A stretch of DNA of 46,470 bases from Paracoccaceae bacterium (GTDB lineage: Bacteria > Pseudomonadota > Alphaproteobacteria > Rhodobacterales > Rhodobacteraceae). This document shows, piece after piece, positions 8,546-17,638 of this stretch (its first letter is position 1; every line of letters begins with the position of its first letter). The DNA lies in contig JAPOVX010000054.1 in the NCBI GenBank assembly GCA_026707935.1, forward strand, positions 1 to 46,470. The letters are read 5' to 3'. The position numbers and the translations under genes are program-made. Under the pieces are notes generated by a model that was not told the origin of the DNA, ran no database searches, and was given only the letters and a program-made list of their open reading frames with translations.

Positions 8546-9452
8546 CGAGCATCTCGGGCGGAAATCCCGGTGCGCGAATTGGGAGTCCCGTCACGTCTTC
8601 GAGCCGCCTGACGATGTTCGGTGACAGTTCTCTTGGTCCGTATTTTTCGATGCCTTCCCGGAAGATCTCCATCATGACCGGGTTGATCTCCAGCGGCACA
8701 CCGACGCGTTCGGAAACGGCCTGAAAGAGGCCGATGTCCTTCTGGACAAGATCCATCGTGAACGAGATGTCTCTCGAACCGTTTAGGATGACCTGCGACT
8801 CGGTTTCGTGGACGAACGAATTTCCCGACGAAATCCGAATCGCATCGTAAGCCACCGCGAGGTCCAAACCCACCGCTTTCGCGACTGCCAGCGCCTCGCA
8901 GCATGTCACGAGATTGGCAGTTGCCAGGTAGTTTGTCAGAACCTTCAGAACTGAGGCTGAACCAAGTTCACCGGTATGAAGAATCCGCCGTCCCATTGCA
9001 GTGAGCACGGGGAATACACGTTCAAAGGTCGACCTTTCGCATCCGGCGAAAATGGAGATGTTTCCGGTTGCCGCACGATGGCATCCCCCCGACACCGGGC
9101 AATCGGCAGCTTCACCGCCCCGGGCGATGAACAATTTGCCGAGCCTTTTGACTTCCATTTCATCCGTCGTGGACATCTCCATCCAAATCTTGCCGGGAAC
9201 CGCGGCCGCAAGCAGGCCGTCATCGGCTTCCATCACGGCGGACGACGCTTCCGGGGACGGAAGGCAGGTGATCACGGCATGGCATTCCTGCATCATTTGA
9301 ACGGGAGGCCCGCCAGGATTTGCCCCTGCCCTCACAAGTTCCCGCTGGCGGTCTTCCGAAAGATCCCTGACCGAGACTTCCCACCCGTTTCGAAGAAGGC
9401 TTCTCGACAGCTTTCCCCCGACGTTTCCAAGTCCGATGAATCCGATTCTCAT
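8493..9452 (-). CDS. NAD(P)-dependent oxidoreductase of the 3-hydroxyisobutyrate dehydrogenase family
   Basis: Beta-hydroxyacid dehydrogenase, 319 residues. Rossmann motif GFIGLGNVGG (4-13), the substrate-binding DCPVSGG (118-124), and Lys170 in GSASVLKVLTNYL, the position of the catalytic lysine in this family; the following N-N pair is T-N here. The C-terminal helical domain (MDLVQKDIGLFQAVSERVGV) is normal. The substrate is a short 3-hydroxy acid or similar; the exact one is not predictable. The ATG at 9452 begins the Rossmann strand and is preceded by GGAG; the open frame extends 21 codons further without homology. Its 3' end overlaps the start of the next minus-strand gene. Confidence 0.88.
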   Translation of the reverse strand: MRIGFIGLGNVGGKLSRSLLRNGWEVSVRDLSEDRQRELVRAGANPGGPPVQMMQECHAVITCLPSPEASSAVMEADDGLLAAAVPGKIWMEMSTTDEMEVKRLGKLFIARGGEAADCPVSGGCHRAATGNISIFAGCERSTFERVFPVLTAMGRRILHTGELGSASVLKVLTNYLATANLVTCCEALAVAKAVGLDLAVAYDAIRISSGNSFVHETESQVILNGSRDISFTMDLVQKDIGLFQAVSERVGVPLEINPVMMEIFREGIEKYGPRELSPNIVRRLEDVTGLPIRAPGFPPEMLDDEPEQPGHEVVPRSRG

Positions 9453-9661
9453 GTTCCGTGGCTCCGATTCGCGTGTCGCAGGTTCACCGCGTGGACAAGA
9501 TGATCGGGCAACCATGGGCTCTTCCAGGGAGACCGGGCTGGTCCGAATTGTTCGCTTCTTATCTCTTGCTGTCTCCCGGGATGGTCAGAATCGACTGTCA
9601 TGACCTCGTTGTCGTTCAGGGTAGGATTCCGTCTTCTGCTCCATGTGAAACGCCGCGTGTC

Positions 9662-11461
9662 TCACGTTTCCATGCGCAACACGTTGACAAATGCATCGTG
9701 GGGAATGTCGACCTTGCCGAATCGGCGCATGCGCTTCTTTCCTGCCTTTTGTTTTTCCAGGAGCTTCCTTTTGCGGGTCACGTCTCCGCCGTAGCATTTT
9801 GCCGTCACGTCTTTTCGCAGGGCCGAAATCGTTTCGCGAGCAATAATCCTGCCCTCGATCGCGGCCTGCACGGGAATTCGAAACATGTGGCGGGGAATCA
9901 GGTCCTTCAGCCTGACACACATGGCGCGCCCGCGGGTTTCCGCACTGTCGTGATGGACCATGACGGTCAAGGCATCGACCGGTTCTTCGTTGACGCGAAT
10001 CTGCATGCGAACGAGTTTGCCAACCCGGTGACCGATCAACTGGTAATCCAGCGATGCATAACCCCGTGATACGGATTTCAATCGGTCGTAGAAGTCGAAA
10101 ACGACCTCGTTCAAAGGCAGCTCGTAGACGACCATGGCGCGCGAGCCTGCATATGTCAGATCCTGCTGAACGCCTCGACGGTCCTGGCAAAGCCTGAGAA
10201 CGTCTCCCAGGTAGGTGTCGGGCACAAGAATGGTTGCCTGGACCCAGGGTTCTTCCAGGTGGCTGACGGTGGAGAGGTCGGGCATGTCGACCGGGTTGTG
10301 CATTTCAATCTCCGTGCCATCCATCAGGCACACCCGGTAGATGACGCTCGGAGCAGTCGTGACGAGATCAATGCCATACTCGCGTTCGAGCCGGTCACGA
10401 ACGACCTCGAGATGCAGGAGACCGAGGAAACCGCAGCGAAATCCGAATCCGAGAGCCGCCGAGGATTCGGTTTCGTGGGTAAAGCTGGCATCGTTGAGAG
10501 CGAGTTTCTCGAGGGCTTCCCTGAGATTGGGGAACGCCGCGTTTTCGACAGGAAACAGCCCGCAAAACACGACGGGTTGGGTCCGCCTGAACCCAGGCAA
10601 AGCCTCCGTGACACCGTTTTTTTCCGACGTAATCGTATCGCCGACCCGCGTGTCGCGCACCTGCTTGATCGAGGCGGTCATGAACCCCAGCTCGCCCGCG
10701 TCCAAATGCCCGGTTTCAGCCATGGCGGGCTTGAAAACGCCGACCCTGTCGACCTGGTAAACGGCGTTGGCATTCAACATTCGAATTCGCTGGCCCTTGC
10801 ACAACGAGCCGTCGATGATTCTGACCAGAACCACGACGCCCAGAAAGGAATTGTACCAGCTGTCCACGAGCATGGCTTTCAGCGGTGCCCCCGGGTCCCC
10901 CACGGGTGGCGGCAAACGATTGACAATCGCCTCCAGGACGTCGGGTACGCCGTCACCGGTTTTCGCCGAAACATGGATGGCGTTGCTCGCATCAATCCCG
11001 ACGACATCCTCGATTTGCCGGCAGGCCGCGGCAGGTTCGCTTGCCGGCAGATCGATCTTGTTCAGGACAGGGACGATTTCGTGCCCGGCGTCGATAGCCT
11101 GGTAGGCGTTTGCAAGCGTCTGCGCCTCGACTCCCTGTGTTGAATCGACAACGAGCAACGATCCTTCAACTGCCCGCATGGAGCGCGAGACTTCGTAACC
11201 GAAGTCCACGTGCCCCGGTGTGTCGATCAGGTTCAACACGTAATCGCGCTGGTCTCTCGCCCGGTACTCGATCCGCACCGAGTTCGCCTTGATCGTGATT
11301 CCCCGTTCTCGTTCGATTTCCATGCTGTCCAGCAGCTGTTCCTGCATGTCGCGTTCGGCAACAGTGCCTGTCTGTTGGATCAACCGGTCCGCAAGTGTGG
11401 ACTTTCCGTGATCGATATGCGCGACAATGGAAAAATTGCGGATGTTGGCGAGTTGGGTCAT
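9662..11461 (-). CDS. lepA: Translation factor LepA (EF-4)
   Basis: Ribosome-associated GTPase of 599 residues, the usual LepA length. The G-domain shows [14 protein letters not shown] (G1), the [15 protein letters not shown] segment (G3) and NKIDLP (G4). Domains II and III follow, then the LepA-specific C-terminal domain ending in [16 protein letters not shown] and the [10 protein letters not shown] tail that binds tRNA. The ATG at 11461 starts [18 protein letters not shown] as in homologues; 22 upstream codons in frame lack homology. It lies 167 bases downstream of the phosphatase gene on the same strand and 209 bases upstream of the dehydrogenase gene. Confidence 0.97.
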   Translation of the reverse strand: MTQLANIRNFSIVAHIDHGKSTLADRLIQQTGTVAERDMQEQLLDSMEIERERGITIKANSVRIEYRARDQRDYVLNLIDTPGHVDFGYEVSRSMRAVEGSLLVVDSTQGVEAQTLANAYQAIDAGHEIVPVLNKIDLPASEPAAACRQIEDVVGIDASNAIHVSAKTGDGVPDVLEAIVNRLPPPVGDPGAPLKAMLVDSWYNSFLGVVVLVRIIDGSLCKGQRIRMLNANAVYQVDRVGVFKPAMAETGHLDAGELGFMTASIKQVRDTRVGDTITSEKNGVTEALPGFRRTQPVVFCGLFPVENAAFPNLREALEKLALNDASFTHETESSAALGFGFRCGFLGLLHLEVVRDRLEREYGIDLVTTAPSVIYRVCLMDGTEIEMHNPVDMPDLSTVSHLEEPWVQATILVPDTYLGDVLRLCQDRRGVQQDLTYAGSRAMVVYELPLNEVVFDFYDRLKSVSRGYASLDYQLIGHRVGKLVRMQIRVNEEPVDALTVMVHHDSAETRGRAMCVRLKDLIPRHMFRIPVQAAIEGRIIARETISALRKDVTAKCYGGDVTRKRKLLEKQKAGKKRMRRFGKVDIPHDAFVNVLRMET

Positions 11462-11628
11462 TGGGCGGATATGAGCGTGAATTGACCGTTGGTCAAGCAA
11501 CCAGGCTCGCCGGTCCGGCGCGAACACAGGCGGGCAAATTCAGCCGGCGGGTGGGCTAACGTGTCGATTTCGCCGTTGTCCCGAACGTGAACAATCCGTG
11601 TCCAGTTTCGGAAACCGATCCCGATCCG

Positions 11629-12117
11629 TCATGGGCCAGGTCCGTGTGCACGTCTCCCGTCGTGTTTCCGCAATTTTGCGACAATTGCGGCACCGGCGCG
11701 TTCAATCAGTTCCAGAACCGCGTCGAATTGCCCTGAATAATATGGATCGGGCACGTCGCCGTGCGATGGACCCAACGCGAACTCCAGAAAGAGGCCCAGC
11801 TGCGCCCGGCTTCCTGAAGGCCGCCGCCTTTCGAGCCACTGCAGGTTCGACGAGTCCATAGCGAGGATCAGATCGAAACGGTCGAAATCATCGCTCGTGA
11901 CGGTCCGTGCGCGCAGGGTGGCCATCTCGTAGCCCTGCCTGCCCGCCGTTTTCCTCGCGCGAAAATCGGGAGGGTCGCCGACATGCCAATCGCCTGTTCC
12001 CGCGCTGTCGAACAGGATCTCCTGACCTTCCCTGGCGGCCAGCGTCCGGCAGACCGCTTCTGCCGTGGGAGACCGGCAGATATTGCCGAGGCAAACGAAA
12101 AGAACGCTTGCGGTCAT
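11629..12117 (-). CDS. Low molecular weight protein-tyrosine phosphatase
   Basis: Cytosolic phosphatase of 162 residues. It has the N-terminal P-loop VCLGNICRSP with nucleophile Cys9 and Arg15, and the C-terminal general acid motif DPYY (Asp124), both in the standard places. The true start is the ATG at 12117; the open frame runs nearly 100 codons further upstream but that part is antisense to the sirtuin gene. Substrates of bacterial members range from tyrosine kinases of polysaccharide export to arginine phosphate; nothing nearby decides this. It is divergent from cobB across 56 bases. Confidence 0.92.
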   Translation of the reverse strand: MTASVLFVCLGNICRSPTAEAVCRTLAAREGQEILFDSAGTGDWHVGDPPDFRARKTAGRQGYEMATLRARTVTSDDFDRFDLILAMDSSNLQWLERRRPSGSRAQLGLFLEFALGPSHGDVPDPYYSGQFDAVLELIERAGAAIVAKLRKHDGRRAHGPGP

Positions 12118-12173
12118 GACTGAACGGTGGTGATCATCGGATCGATAGACGGGGACAAACGGTACCGGGGTCA

Positions 12174-12866
12174 ATGGAAGGAACGATTTTCGTCTTGACA
12201 GGTGCCGGGGTCTCTGCTGACAGCGGCCTCGGCACGTTCCGGGATGCGGATGGAATCTGGCAGAAGTACGACCTGGAAATGGTTGCCACTCCTCGCGGCT
12301 TTGCCACGAATACCGATCTCGCGCACGATTTCTATAACGCGCGACGACGAAACTGTCGACGGGCCGAGCCCAACGCCGCTCATTTCGCATTGGCTGCCCT
12401 TGAGACGGCATTGCCGGGGGAAGTCGTCATCGTGACCCAGAATGTCGACAACCTGCACGAACGCGCCGGATCACGCAACCTGATCCACATGCACGGCGAA
12501 CTCATGAATGCGCTGTGTTCGGGATGCCACCATCGCTGGCCTGCTCCGGATAAAATGCACAGGGATGACCAATGCCCCCGTTGCGGAGCGCCGAAAACAC
12601 GACCGGACGTGGTATTTTTCGGAGAGTATCCTTACTTCATGGATGAGATCCTGGACTTGGTGGGCCGCTGCGAGACGTTTGCATCCATTGGAACTTCGGG
12701 TGAGGTCGAACCGGCGGCAAGCCTTGCTTCGATGGCCAAGGCAAACGGCGCGAAGACCGCGCACCTGAACATTCGGTACCCGCACCCCGGTCACCCATTC
12801 GACGATGTCCTGATTGGACCCGCGAGCGAAGTTGTCCCGGCCTGGGTCGACTCATTGATCGGATGA
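12174..12866 (+). CDS. cobB: NAD-dependent protein deacylase, Sir2 family class III (CobB-like)
   Basis: Removes acyl groups from lysine using NAD+. The 230-residue protein shows GAGVSADSG (10-18), TQNVDNLHERAG (88-99), catalytic His107 in HMHGEL, and a zinc site of Cys115, Cys118, Cys134 and Cys137. Tyr54 and Arg57 in FYNARRRN match the Tyr/Arg pair that, in SIRT5 and CobB, recognises succinyl and malonyl groups, so desuccinylase activity is likely in addition to deacetylation. It is divergent from the LMW phosphatase gene with 56 bases between starts, so the two may share a control region. Confidence 0.95.
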   Translation: MEGTIFVLTGAGVSADSGLGTFRDADGIWQKYDLEMVATPRGFATNTDLAHDFYNARRRNCRRAEPNAAHFALAALETALPGEVVIVTQNVDNLHERAGSRNLIHMHGELMNALCSGCHHRWPAPDKMHRDDQCPRCGAPKTRPDVVFFGEYPYFMDEILDLVGRCETFASIGTSGEVEPAASLASMAKANGAKTAHLNIRYPHPGHPFDDVLIGPASEVVPAWVDSLIG

Positions 12867-13053
12867 TATCCGCAACCGATTCCCGAATACGCGTGCGAGA
12901 ATGCAAGAGAGGAAAACGGATTCACCCGGATCAGCCACGACGCTGAAACGGGAGCACGAACCGCCAGAACTTCCGGACAAACTGCCGTCCCGGGGGCTTC
13001 AGGCGCCGATCAGGAAAAACTTCGCCGAATTGCTTGGCCCCGCAGACAGACAG

Positions 13054-13341
13054 TCAGGCGTTTGCGGTCGCCCTTTGAATCTCGCGCTTGATCTTGAGCG
13101 TCCGGTCCGACAGTTCAGCATCCTTCGCCTTCGCCAGAAAGGCATCGAGGCCGCCGCAGTGATCTACCGCCCTGAGCGCCGCGGCTGAAATCCGAAGCCG
13201 GTATGATCGCCCCAGCGTTTCGCTGACGAGCGTCACCTGGTTCAGGTTCGGCAGAAACCGGCGCCTGGTCTTGTTATGTGCGTGACTCACGTTGTTGCCG
13301 CTCTGAGGCTTTTTTCCGGTCAGTTCACATCGGCGGGACAT
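13054..13341 (-). CDS. rpmB: 50S ribosomal protein L28
   Basis: Ribosomal protein bL28, 95 residues. [20 protein letters not shown], the [12 protein letters not shown] segment and the C-terminal [20 protein letters not shown] are characteristic; the form is that of alphaproteobacteria. A good sigma-70-type promoter lies 56 bases upstream. It is monocistronic: the flanks are gene-free for 187 bases on one side and about 500 on the other. Confidence 0.97.
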   Translation of the reverse strand: MSRRCELTGKKPQSGNNVSHAHNKTRRRFLPNLNQVTLVSETLGRSYRLRISAAALRAVDHCGGLDAFLAKAKDAELSDRTLKIKREIQRATANA

Positions 13342-13396
13342 TGGTTCGGTATCCGTTGCTGAGATTGGGCCGCGCCTGGCAGCAATTCGGCGCGGT

Positions 13397-13425
13397 ACCT
13401 AGCCTGCCATCGCAGCCTCCGTCAA
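13397..13425 (-). promoter_or_regulatory. Candidate sigma-70 promoter of rpmB
   Basis: On the minus strand TTGACG (13425-13420), a 17-base spacer and CTAGGT (13402-13397). Both hexamers and the spacing fit alphaproteobacterial housekeeping promoters, and it is 56 bases from the rpmB ATG. Confidence 0.6.
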
Positions 13426-13850
13426 GACACAATTGAAGTGCGCAAGATGACACCGGAGGATGGCGTTACGTCGGTTCCGAAATTCAGGAACACCGCGACG
13501 CAAGTCGCCGGCGTGGCGGTTTTCGACCACATGCACATCATCGATCGAAGCAGATTGCTGCAGACATCTCGCGCCCTGCCAGGCGACTGCGGCGATTCTT
13601 CGGGGGTCGCAAACCATTCTCGCGGATCCGAGGACGAACGAAACTTCAGGACGATGCGACCGGATACGGAACATGCCTCCCCGGATCCGGTTCATGCATT
13701 GACCAAACTCCAGGCGTCACCCGGCATGGAGACAGGCTGAGCGCTGCCCCCTGCCCTGGCCGGGCACCGCGATTTCGCCATCGGCACTCGATACCAAACG
13801 GGACCGGACGATCGTGGTTGAGGAACTGGCGAGAAAGGCAATCACCGATG
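13426..13850. other. Gene-free interval upstream of rpmB
   Basis: No recognisable gene. Short open frames exist on both strands (for example plus 13438-13740 and minus 13399-13695) but their translations show no domain, no ribosome binding site and composition like random GC-rich DNA. It may be the worn remains of a lost gene. Confidence 0.55.
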
Positions 13851-14837
13851 TCAACCCGGGGACTTCCTGGTGCGAAGCCATTCGATCACCCTGACGGCAC
13901 CTTCGCCCGGGTCGATTTCTCCGCTGCTGACGCCAAGCGCAACTTCTGTCCTTACCTCCGCCAGACCGGGAATGGTCCGGATTTCATCCAGCAAGCACCT
14001 GTCCACCTCCGCCTCGAACCAGCGGACCTCCTGACGGGTACGGTTTGAATCCCAGAAACCGGAACGCTTTCGCCATTCGGCCAATGCAGTGATTTCATTC
14101 CAGGCCGTCGAGAGGCCGGTTCCAAGAATCGCCGAAATCGTCATAGCCATCGGGACTCCCTCAGGGTCGCACGGACGTGAACTCAGCAGGCGCAGTGCAC
14201 CGGCATACTCGGCGCAGGTTTGCCTGGCCGCAGCCTCGAGGTCGCCGTCGGCCTTGTTGACAAGCACGATGTCGGAAATCTCGATGACGCCCCGTTTGAC
14301 GCCCTGCAGTTCGTCACCTCCGGCCGGACCGAGTATCAATACAAAGACGTCCGACATTTCGGACACGAGTATCTCGGATTGCCCGACACCTATTGTTTCG
14401 ATGATGATCGTGTCGAACCCGGCAGCTTCACAAAGAGCGACGACTTCCCGTGTCCGGGCCGACACGCCGCCTGGCGCCAAGCGCGAGGGCGACGGTCGAA
14501 TGAACGCGTTGCGATGGCGTGCCAACCGTTCCATCCGGGTCTTGTCGCCGAGAATCGAGCCACCGGACTGGTTTGACGAGGGATCGACCGCGAGAACGGC
14601 AACGCGGTTTTCAGCGTCCGCGAGCATCAGCCCGAGCTGTTCGATCAATGTCGACTTGCCGGAACCCGGGGTGCCGGAGAGGCCCACTCGAAGCGCCTGC
14701 CGGCCGGCACCACGCAAAAGGGACAACAGTTCAAGCGATTGTGCCCTGTGGTCCGGCCTTTCACTTTCCACGAGAGTGATCGCGCGCGCGAGACTTCGCC
14801 GGTCGCCGGCAAGAATACGTTCCGCCGTTGCTTTCAA
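13851..14837 (-). CDS. meaB: Methylmalonyl-CoA mutase-associated GTPase MeaB
   Basis: G3E-family GTPase that loads and protects adenosylcobalamin on methylmalonyl-CoA mutase; 328 residues. Walker A GTPGSGKS (55-62), VLAVDPSSNQSGGSILGDKT, the IIIETIGVGQSE switch and NKADGDLE all match MeaB/ArgK. The start is TTG at 14837, preceded by GGAAG; the sequence from there matches the normal N-terminal helix. No mutase subunit gene is nearby, so the partner is encoded elsewhere in the genome. It is divergent from the DUF3108 gene across about 200 bases. Confidence 0.95.
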   Translation of the reverse strand: MKATAERILAGDRRSLARAITLVESERPDHRAQSLELLSLLRGAGRQALRVGLSGTPGSGKSTLIEQLGLMLADAENRVAVLAVDPSSNQSGGSILGDKTRMERLARHRNAFIRPSPSRLAPGGVSARTREVVALCEAAGFDTIIIETIGVGQSEILVSEMSDVFVLILGPAGGDELQGVKRGVIEISDIVLVNKADGDLEAAARQTCAEYAGALRLLSSRPCDPEGVPMAMTISAILGTGLSTAWNEITALAEWRKRSGFWDSNRTRQEVRWFEAEVDRCLLDEIRTIPGLAEVRTEVALGVSSGEIDPGEGAVRVIEWLRTRKSPG

Positions 14838-15039
14838 ACTCTGCTTCCGTTATCTGTTCCGCCGTTTCGCCGAGATATATTCTGAGGCAGGAAGATGCCA
14901 CCATGACCCACGTCCTTTTGGCGAATCCCCCGAAATTCGAATCACGAAATTCCTCGAACCCGAATCGACGTGATCGCCTTGCAGAATCTACAGTGAGGAA
15001 TTCCTGATTTTCGGTCCCGGACCTCAGGTCGCTCGCGCC

Positions 15040-15759
15040 ATGGCCGTGCTGGCACTGGTGACCGCTTCGCACTTGAACGCATTTCAACCGGCCGCGGCTG
15101 AAACCAGGACCGACAATCTCGATTTCACGATCTATTTCGGTGGGATCAGGATCGGGACGGTACTCATGTCGGCCGAAATTTCCGACACTGAATTCGTGAT
15201 CGAGGGATCGATCACGTCTTCGGGACTGGCATCGGCCTTGTCAGGATTCGGGCACGCCAGCCGGGTTCGGGGAACAATTCGAAAGGACGAATTCCGGCAG
15301 CAGTCCTATGTTTCCATGACCAAAACCAGGAAACGACGATCGGAAGCCGGCATTGTCTACATCGGCGACCGCCCCGATGTCAGGTATTACAGACCCGAGC
15401 GTGAACCGAGAGACTATGACCTGGTGCCATCGGAACAAAAAGGCACGCTGAATCCCACCATTGCCGCCTACTTCATGTTGAGAAACGCAACGCACGAAAC
15501 GTTGTGCGACCAGACCTACGACATTTACGACGGCCGACGCAGAACGAACCTGGTTCTCGAGGTGCCTGAAATCGTCGACGGCGAAGCGACTTGCCAGGCA
15601 GCCTTCAAACGCGTCGCAGGCTATTCACAGGAAGAACTCGACGAAAAGTCCAGTTTCGAGACCAAGCTGGTGTACAGGCGGTCCGGCGACGACAGTTTCG
15701 AATTATGGAAAATCACCGCGGATTCGACGATCGGAACGATCAACATGCTCCGGAACTGA
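15040..15759 (+). CDS. DUF3108 domain-containing exported protein
   Basis: Uncharacterised envelope protein of 239 residues. A short signal-like N-terminus ending near FQPAAAE is followed by the DUF3108 beta-rich domain: DFTIYFGGIRIGTVLMSAEI, ITSSGLASALSGFGHASRVRG, and later GTLNPTIAAYFMLRN and a C-terminal KITADSTIGTINMLRN. Two cysteines (in ETLCDQTYDIYDGRR and EATCQAAF) could form a disulfide. In related genomes this family often sits next to rpmB; here rpmB is 1.7 kb away with meaB between, both on the opposite strand. Function unknown. The ATG at 15040 has a short hydrophobic core; an upstream non-ATG start was not evident. Confidence 0.85.
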   Translation: MAVLALVTASHLNAFQPAAAETRTDNLDFTIYFGGIRIGTVLMSAEISDTEFVIEGSITSSGLASALSGFGHASRVRGTIRKDEFRQQSYVSMTKTRKRRSEAGIVYIGDRPDVRYYRPEREPRDYDLVPSEQKGTLNPTIAAYFMLRNATHETLCDQTYDIYDGRRRTNLVLEVPEIVDGEATCQAAFKRVAGYSQEELDEKSSFETKLVYRRSGDDSFELWKITADSTIGTINMLRN

Positions 15760-15780
15760 ACGGCCTTGCCGACCGTTTTG
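15759..15780 (+). terminator. Weak hairpin with T-run at the end of the DUF3108 gene
   Basis: AACGG (15759-15763) pairs with CCGTT (15773-15777) with a CGGC/GCCG alternative nested inside (15761-15771), followed by TTG. It begins at the stop codon and sits between two convergent genes. The stem is short, so the call is tentative. Confidence 0.3.
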
Positions 15781-15802
15781 TAAAAAATGCCGCAAGGGAT
15801 TC

Positions 15803-16120
15803 TCATCCAAGCGTCTTTGCCAGCAACTGGCGTTCGGATTCCTCCCGGCTCAATGCGACGGACGTCCTGACACCGCGCTCGACGAATTTCATCATTCCCT
15901 TGACGCAGCGTTCATTCGGATCAATACCTGCACAGGTCAGGACTTCCCGGCCATCCCTTGACCTGGCCCACCTGGCTATAGATTCCACGCCATTGCCATA
16001 TTTCTTGTCGTCCGCAATCGCGTCGTCGAGTGCGGCCAGCACAACTGCAGCAAATAGTTTCTGGGATCTCTTTCCCTGATCGTTATTGAAAGACGCATCA
16101 TCAACGAAATCGAACATCAT
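15803..16120 (-). CDS. Small conserved protein, DUF6280-like
   Basis: Acidic-to-neutral soluble protein of 105 residues, without signal peptide or membrane segment. Distinctive strings are FAAVVLAALDDAIADDKKYG, ARWARSRDGREVLTCAGIDP and the C-terminal GVRTSVALSREESERQLLAK. I associate these with a short family found in Rhodobacterales (DUF6280, named from memory). Function unknown. The leader contains a GA dinucleotide run about 25-36 bases before the start, with AGGAAG between it and the ATG. It is divergent from efp, with a 12-bp palindrome between the two genes. Confidence 0.8.
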   Translation of the reverse strand: MMFDFVDDASFNNDQGKRSQKLFAAVVLAALDDAIADDKKYGNGVESIARWARSRDGREVLTCAGIDPNERCVKGMMKFVERGVRTSVALSREESERQLLAKTLG

Positions 16121-16217
16121 GCAACCTTTGTCTTCCTGTCATCTCTCTCTCTCATCTTTTTCGGTCCTCCGACATTATGCCCGATATGACACAAAATTTG
16201 CATTGCGTTTTTTGCAT

Positions 16218-16246
16218 GCCAGATATGCATGGAGTGCATATCTGGC
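16218..16246. promoter_or_regulatory. Perfect 12-bp inverted repeat between DUF6280-like gene and efp
   Basis: GCCAGATATGCA (16218-16229), spacer TGGAG, TGCATATCTGGC (16235-16246). It lies about 100 bases upstream of the minus-strand gene and 148 bases upstream of efp, in an AT-richer stretch than its surroundings. The AT-rich symmetric core suggests an operator for a dimeric regulator; an RNA hairpin at the end of an unseen small transcript is the alternative. Confidence 0.6.
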
Positions 16247-16393
16247 TTTGTCTGCGAATCGATCCAACTCAGTCATGATCTTCATGGGTCGTACCGGTTC
16301 TGCCGACCTTGATTGTACGGAAGATTCTTGTCTGAAACTCTGCGCCGGGATAAGAACTCCCGCAAATGTCACGCGAATTCGTGGAGGTTTGGT

Positions 16394-16957
16394 GTGCCCC
16401 GAATCAACGGGAACGAAATCCGTTCAGGATATGTCATTGATCACAACGACGGCCTCTGGGCTGCCGTCAAGGTCGAACATGTCAAACCTGGCAAGGGCGG
16501 AGCATTCGCTCAGGTCGAGTTACGCAATCTCCGCAACGGATCGAAACTCAACGAACGGTTTCGCAGCGCGGACCGGGTCGAGCGAATTCGCCTCGACCAG
16601 AAGGATCAACAGTTTCTGTACGAATCCGGCGACCGGCTCGTGTTCATGGATATGGAGACCTTTGAGCAGGTCGAGTTGCCGTCAGACATGCTCGGGGAAC
16701 GCCTTGCCTTTCTTCAGGAGGGCATGACCGTACAGATCGAGTATCACGAGACCGAGGCCTTGAACGTTCAGTTGCCCCAAAAGGTAACCTGCCGAATTGC
16801 CGAAGCCGAACCGGCCGTCAGGGGTCAGACTGCTGCCAGCAGTTACAAGCCCGCACTCCTCGACAACGGAATCAGGATCATGGTCCCCCCGTTCGTCAAC
16901 CAGGATGAAGACGTCGTGGTCAATACCGAAACGCTCGAATACGCCGGCAGGGCCTGA
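16394..16957 (+). CDS. efp: Translation elongation factor P
   Basis: Relieves ribosome stalling at polyproline; 187 residues in three beta-barrel domains. The N-terminal loop VKPGKGGAF places Lys34 exactly where E. coli EF-P is beta-lysylated, so a modification by an EpmA-type enzyme is likely. The OB domains follow ([18 protein letters not shown], then the C-terminal [20 protein letters not shown]). The start is GTG at 16394 with GGAGG six bases upstream; the open frame continues 5' for 27 meaningless codons. It is convergent with the thioesterase gene, with only six bases between the stops. Confidence 0.96.
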   Translation: MPRINGNEIRSGYVIDHNDGLWAAVKVEHVKPGKGGAFAQVELRNLRNGSKLNERFRSADRVERIRLDQKDQQFLYESGDRLVFMDMETFEQVELPSDMLGERLAFLQEGMTVQIEYHETEALNVQLPQKVTCRIAEAEPAVRGQTAASSYKPALLDNGIRIMVPPFVNQDEDVVVNTETLEYAGRA

Positions 16958-16963
16958 TCACGT

Positions 16964-17452
16964 TCAGTCCGGGTGAAGCACGATGCACGTGGTTGATCCG
17001 GTCGCATAAAGTCGACCGTTGTCCGTCCCGACAATTTTTCCCGTGGCAACACCCGTTCTTCGGCCAGCATGTTGAACCACCCCTTCCGCAATCACCGGCG
17101 TATCGAGCCGGATCCCCCGCGTGATGTTCACCTTGTATTCCAGTGTCGTGTAACCGCTCCGGTCCGATAGTGTCGTCAGAAACGCGCAGGCCATCGCGCT
17201 GTCAAGGAGCGTCCCATACCAGCCTCCATGCACGGTTCCGTGCGGATTGCAGACATCGAATCCGGGCGCGCCTTCGAAACGCACCCGGCCATACGCCACG
17301 TCGCTCAGCCGAAATCCAAGCACCTTGCATATGGGCGGGTGCGGAAAGCGGCCCTCGAGAATTCCCTGCATGACCTCGAGACCACTCAGAGACTGCCGCG
17401 TTTCGGGATCGAGAAGCTCTTCCGGTCCGGTGGCAAAGACAGCCTCACTCAC
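16964..17452 (-). CDS. PaaI-family thioesterase (hotdog fold)
   Basis: Predicted acyl-CoA thioesterase of 162 residues with a single hotdog domain: ICKVLGFRLSDVAYGRVRFE, the active-site stretch NPHGTVHGGWYGTLLDSAMA and the following TLEYKVNITRG strand. HGGWYGTLLD is the helix carrying the catalytic acidic residue in 4HBT-type enzymes. I chose GTG at 17452 because GGAG lies seven bases upstream; a TTG at 17485 would add 11 residues. Substrate unknown (phenylacetyl- or other aryl/acyl-CoA in relatives). It ends six bases from the efp stop. Confidence 0.88.
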   Translation of the reverse strand: MSEAVFATGPEELLDPETRQSLSGLEVMQGILEGRFPHPPICKVLGFRLSDVAYGRVRFEGAPGFDVCNPHGTVHGGWYGTLLDSAMACAFLTTLSDRSGYTTLEYKVNITRGIRLDTPVIAEGVVQHAGRRTGVATGKIVGTDNGRLYATGSTTCIVLHPD

Positions 17453-17638
17453 GACACGGCTCCATCGACCATTCCGGTCCTGCAAATTCCATCACTTCCG
17501 CCGCCATGGCTTGACCATCCGACGCGCGGACGGAACCGATATTGGCGCCGCCAGGCGACGATTGCGACTTCGGGTCATTCGGCCCCGAGAACGAAACGCC
17601 GCAAAATCCTGCCAAGCTCGAGCGGGTCGCACGGAACG

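Noticed and set aside
9527..9577. GGGAGAC ... GTCTCCC inverted repeat between lepA and the dehydrogenase gene
   Set aside because: Seven bases separated by 37; too short and too far apart to call a terminator or operator.
10259..11143. 294-codon plus-strand frame inside lepA
   Set aside because: Antisense to the conserved lepA reading frame.
13399..13740. Open frames on both strands between rpmB and meaB
   Set aside because: About 100 codons each, no ribosome binding site, no motif; more likely non-coding or decayed.
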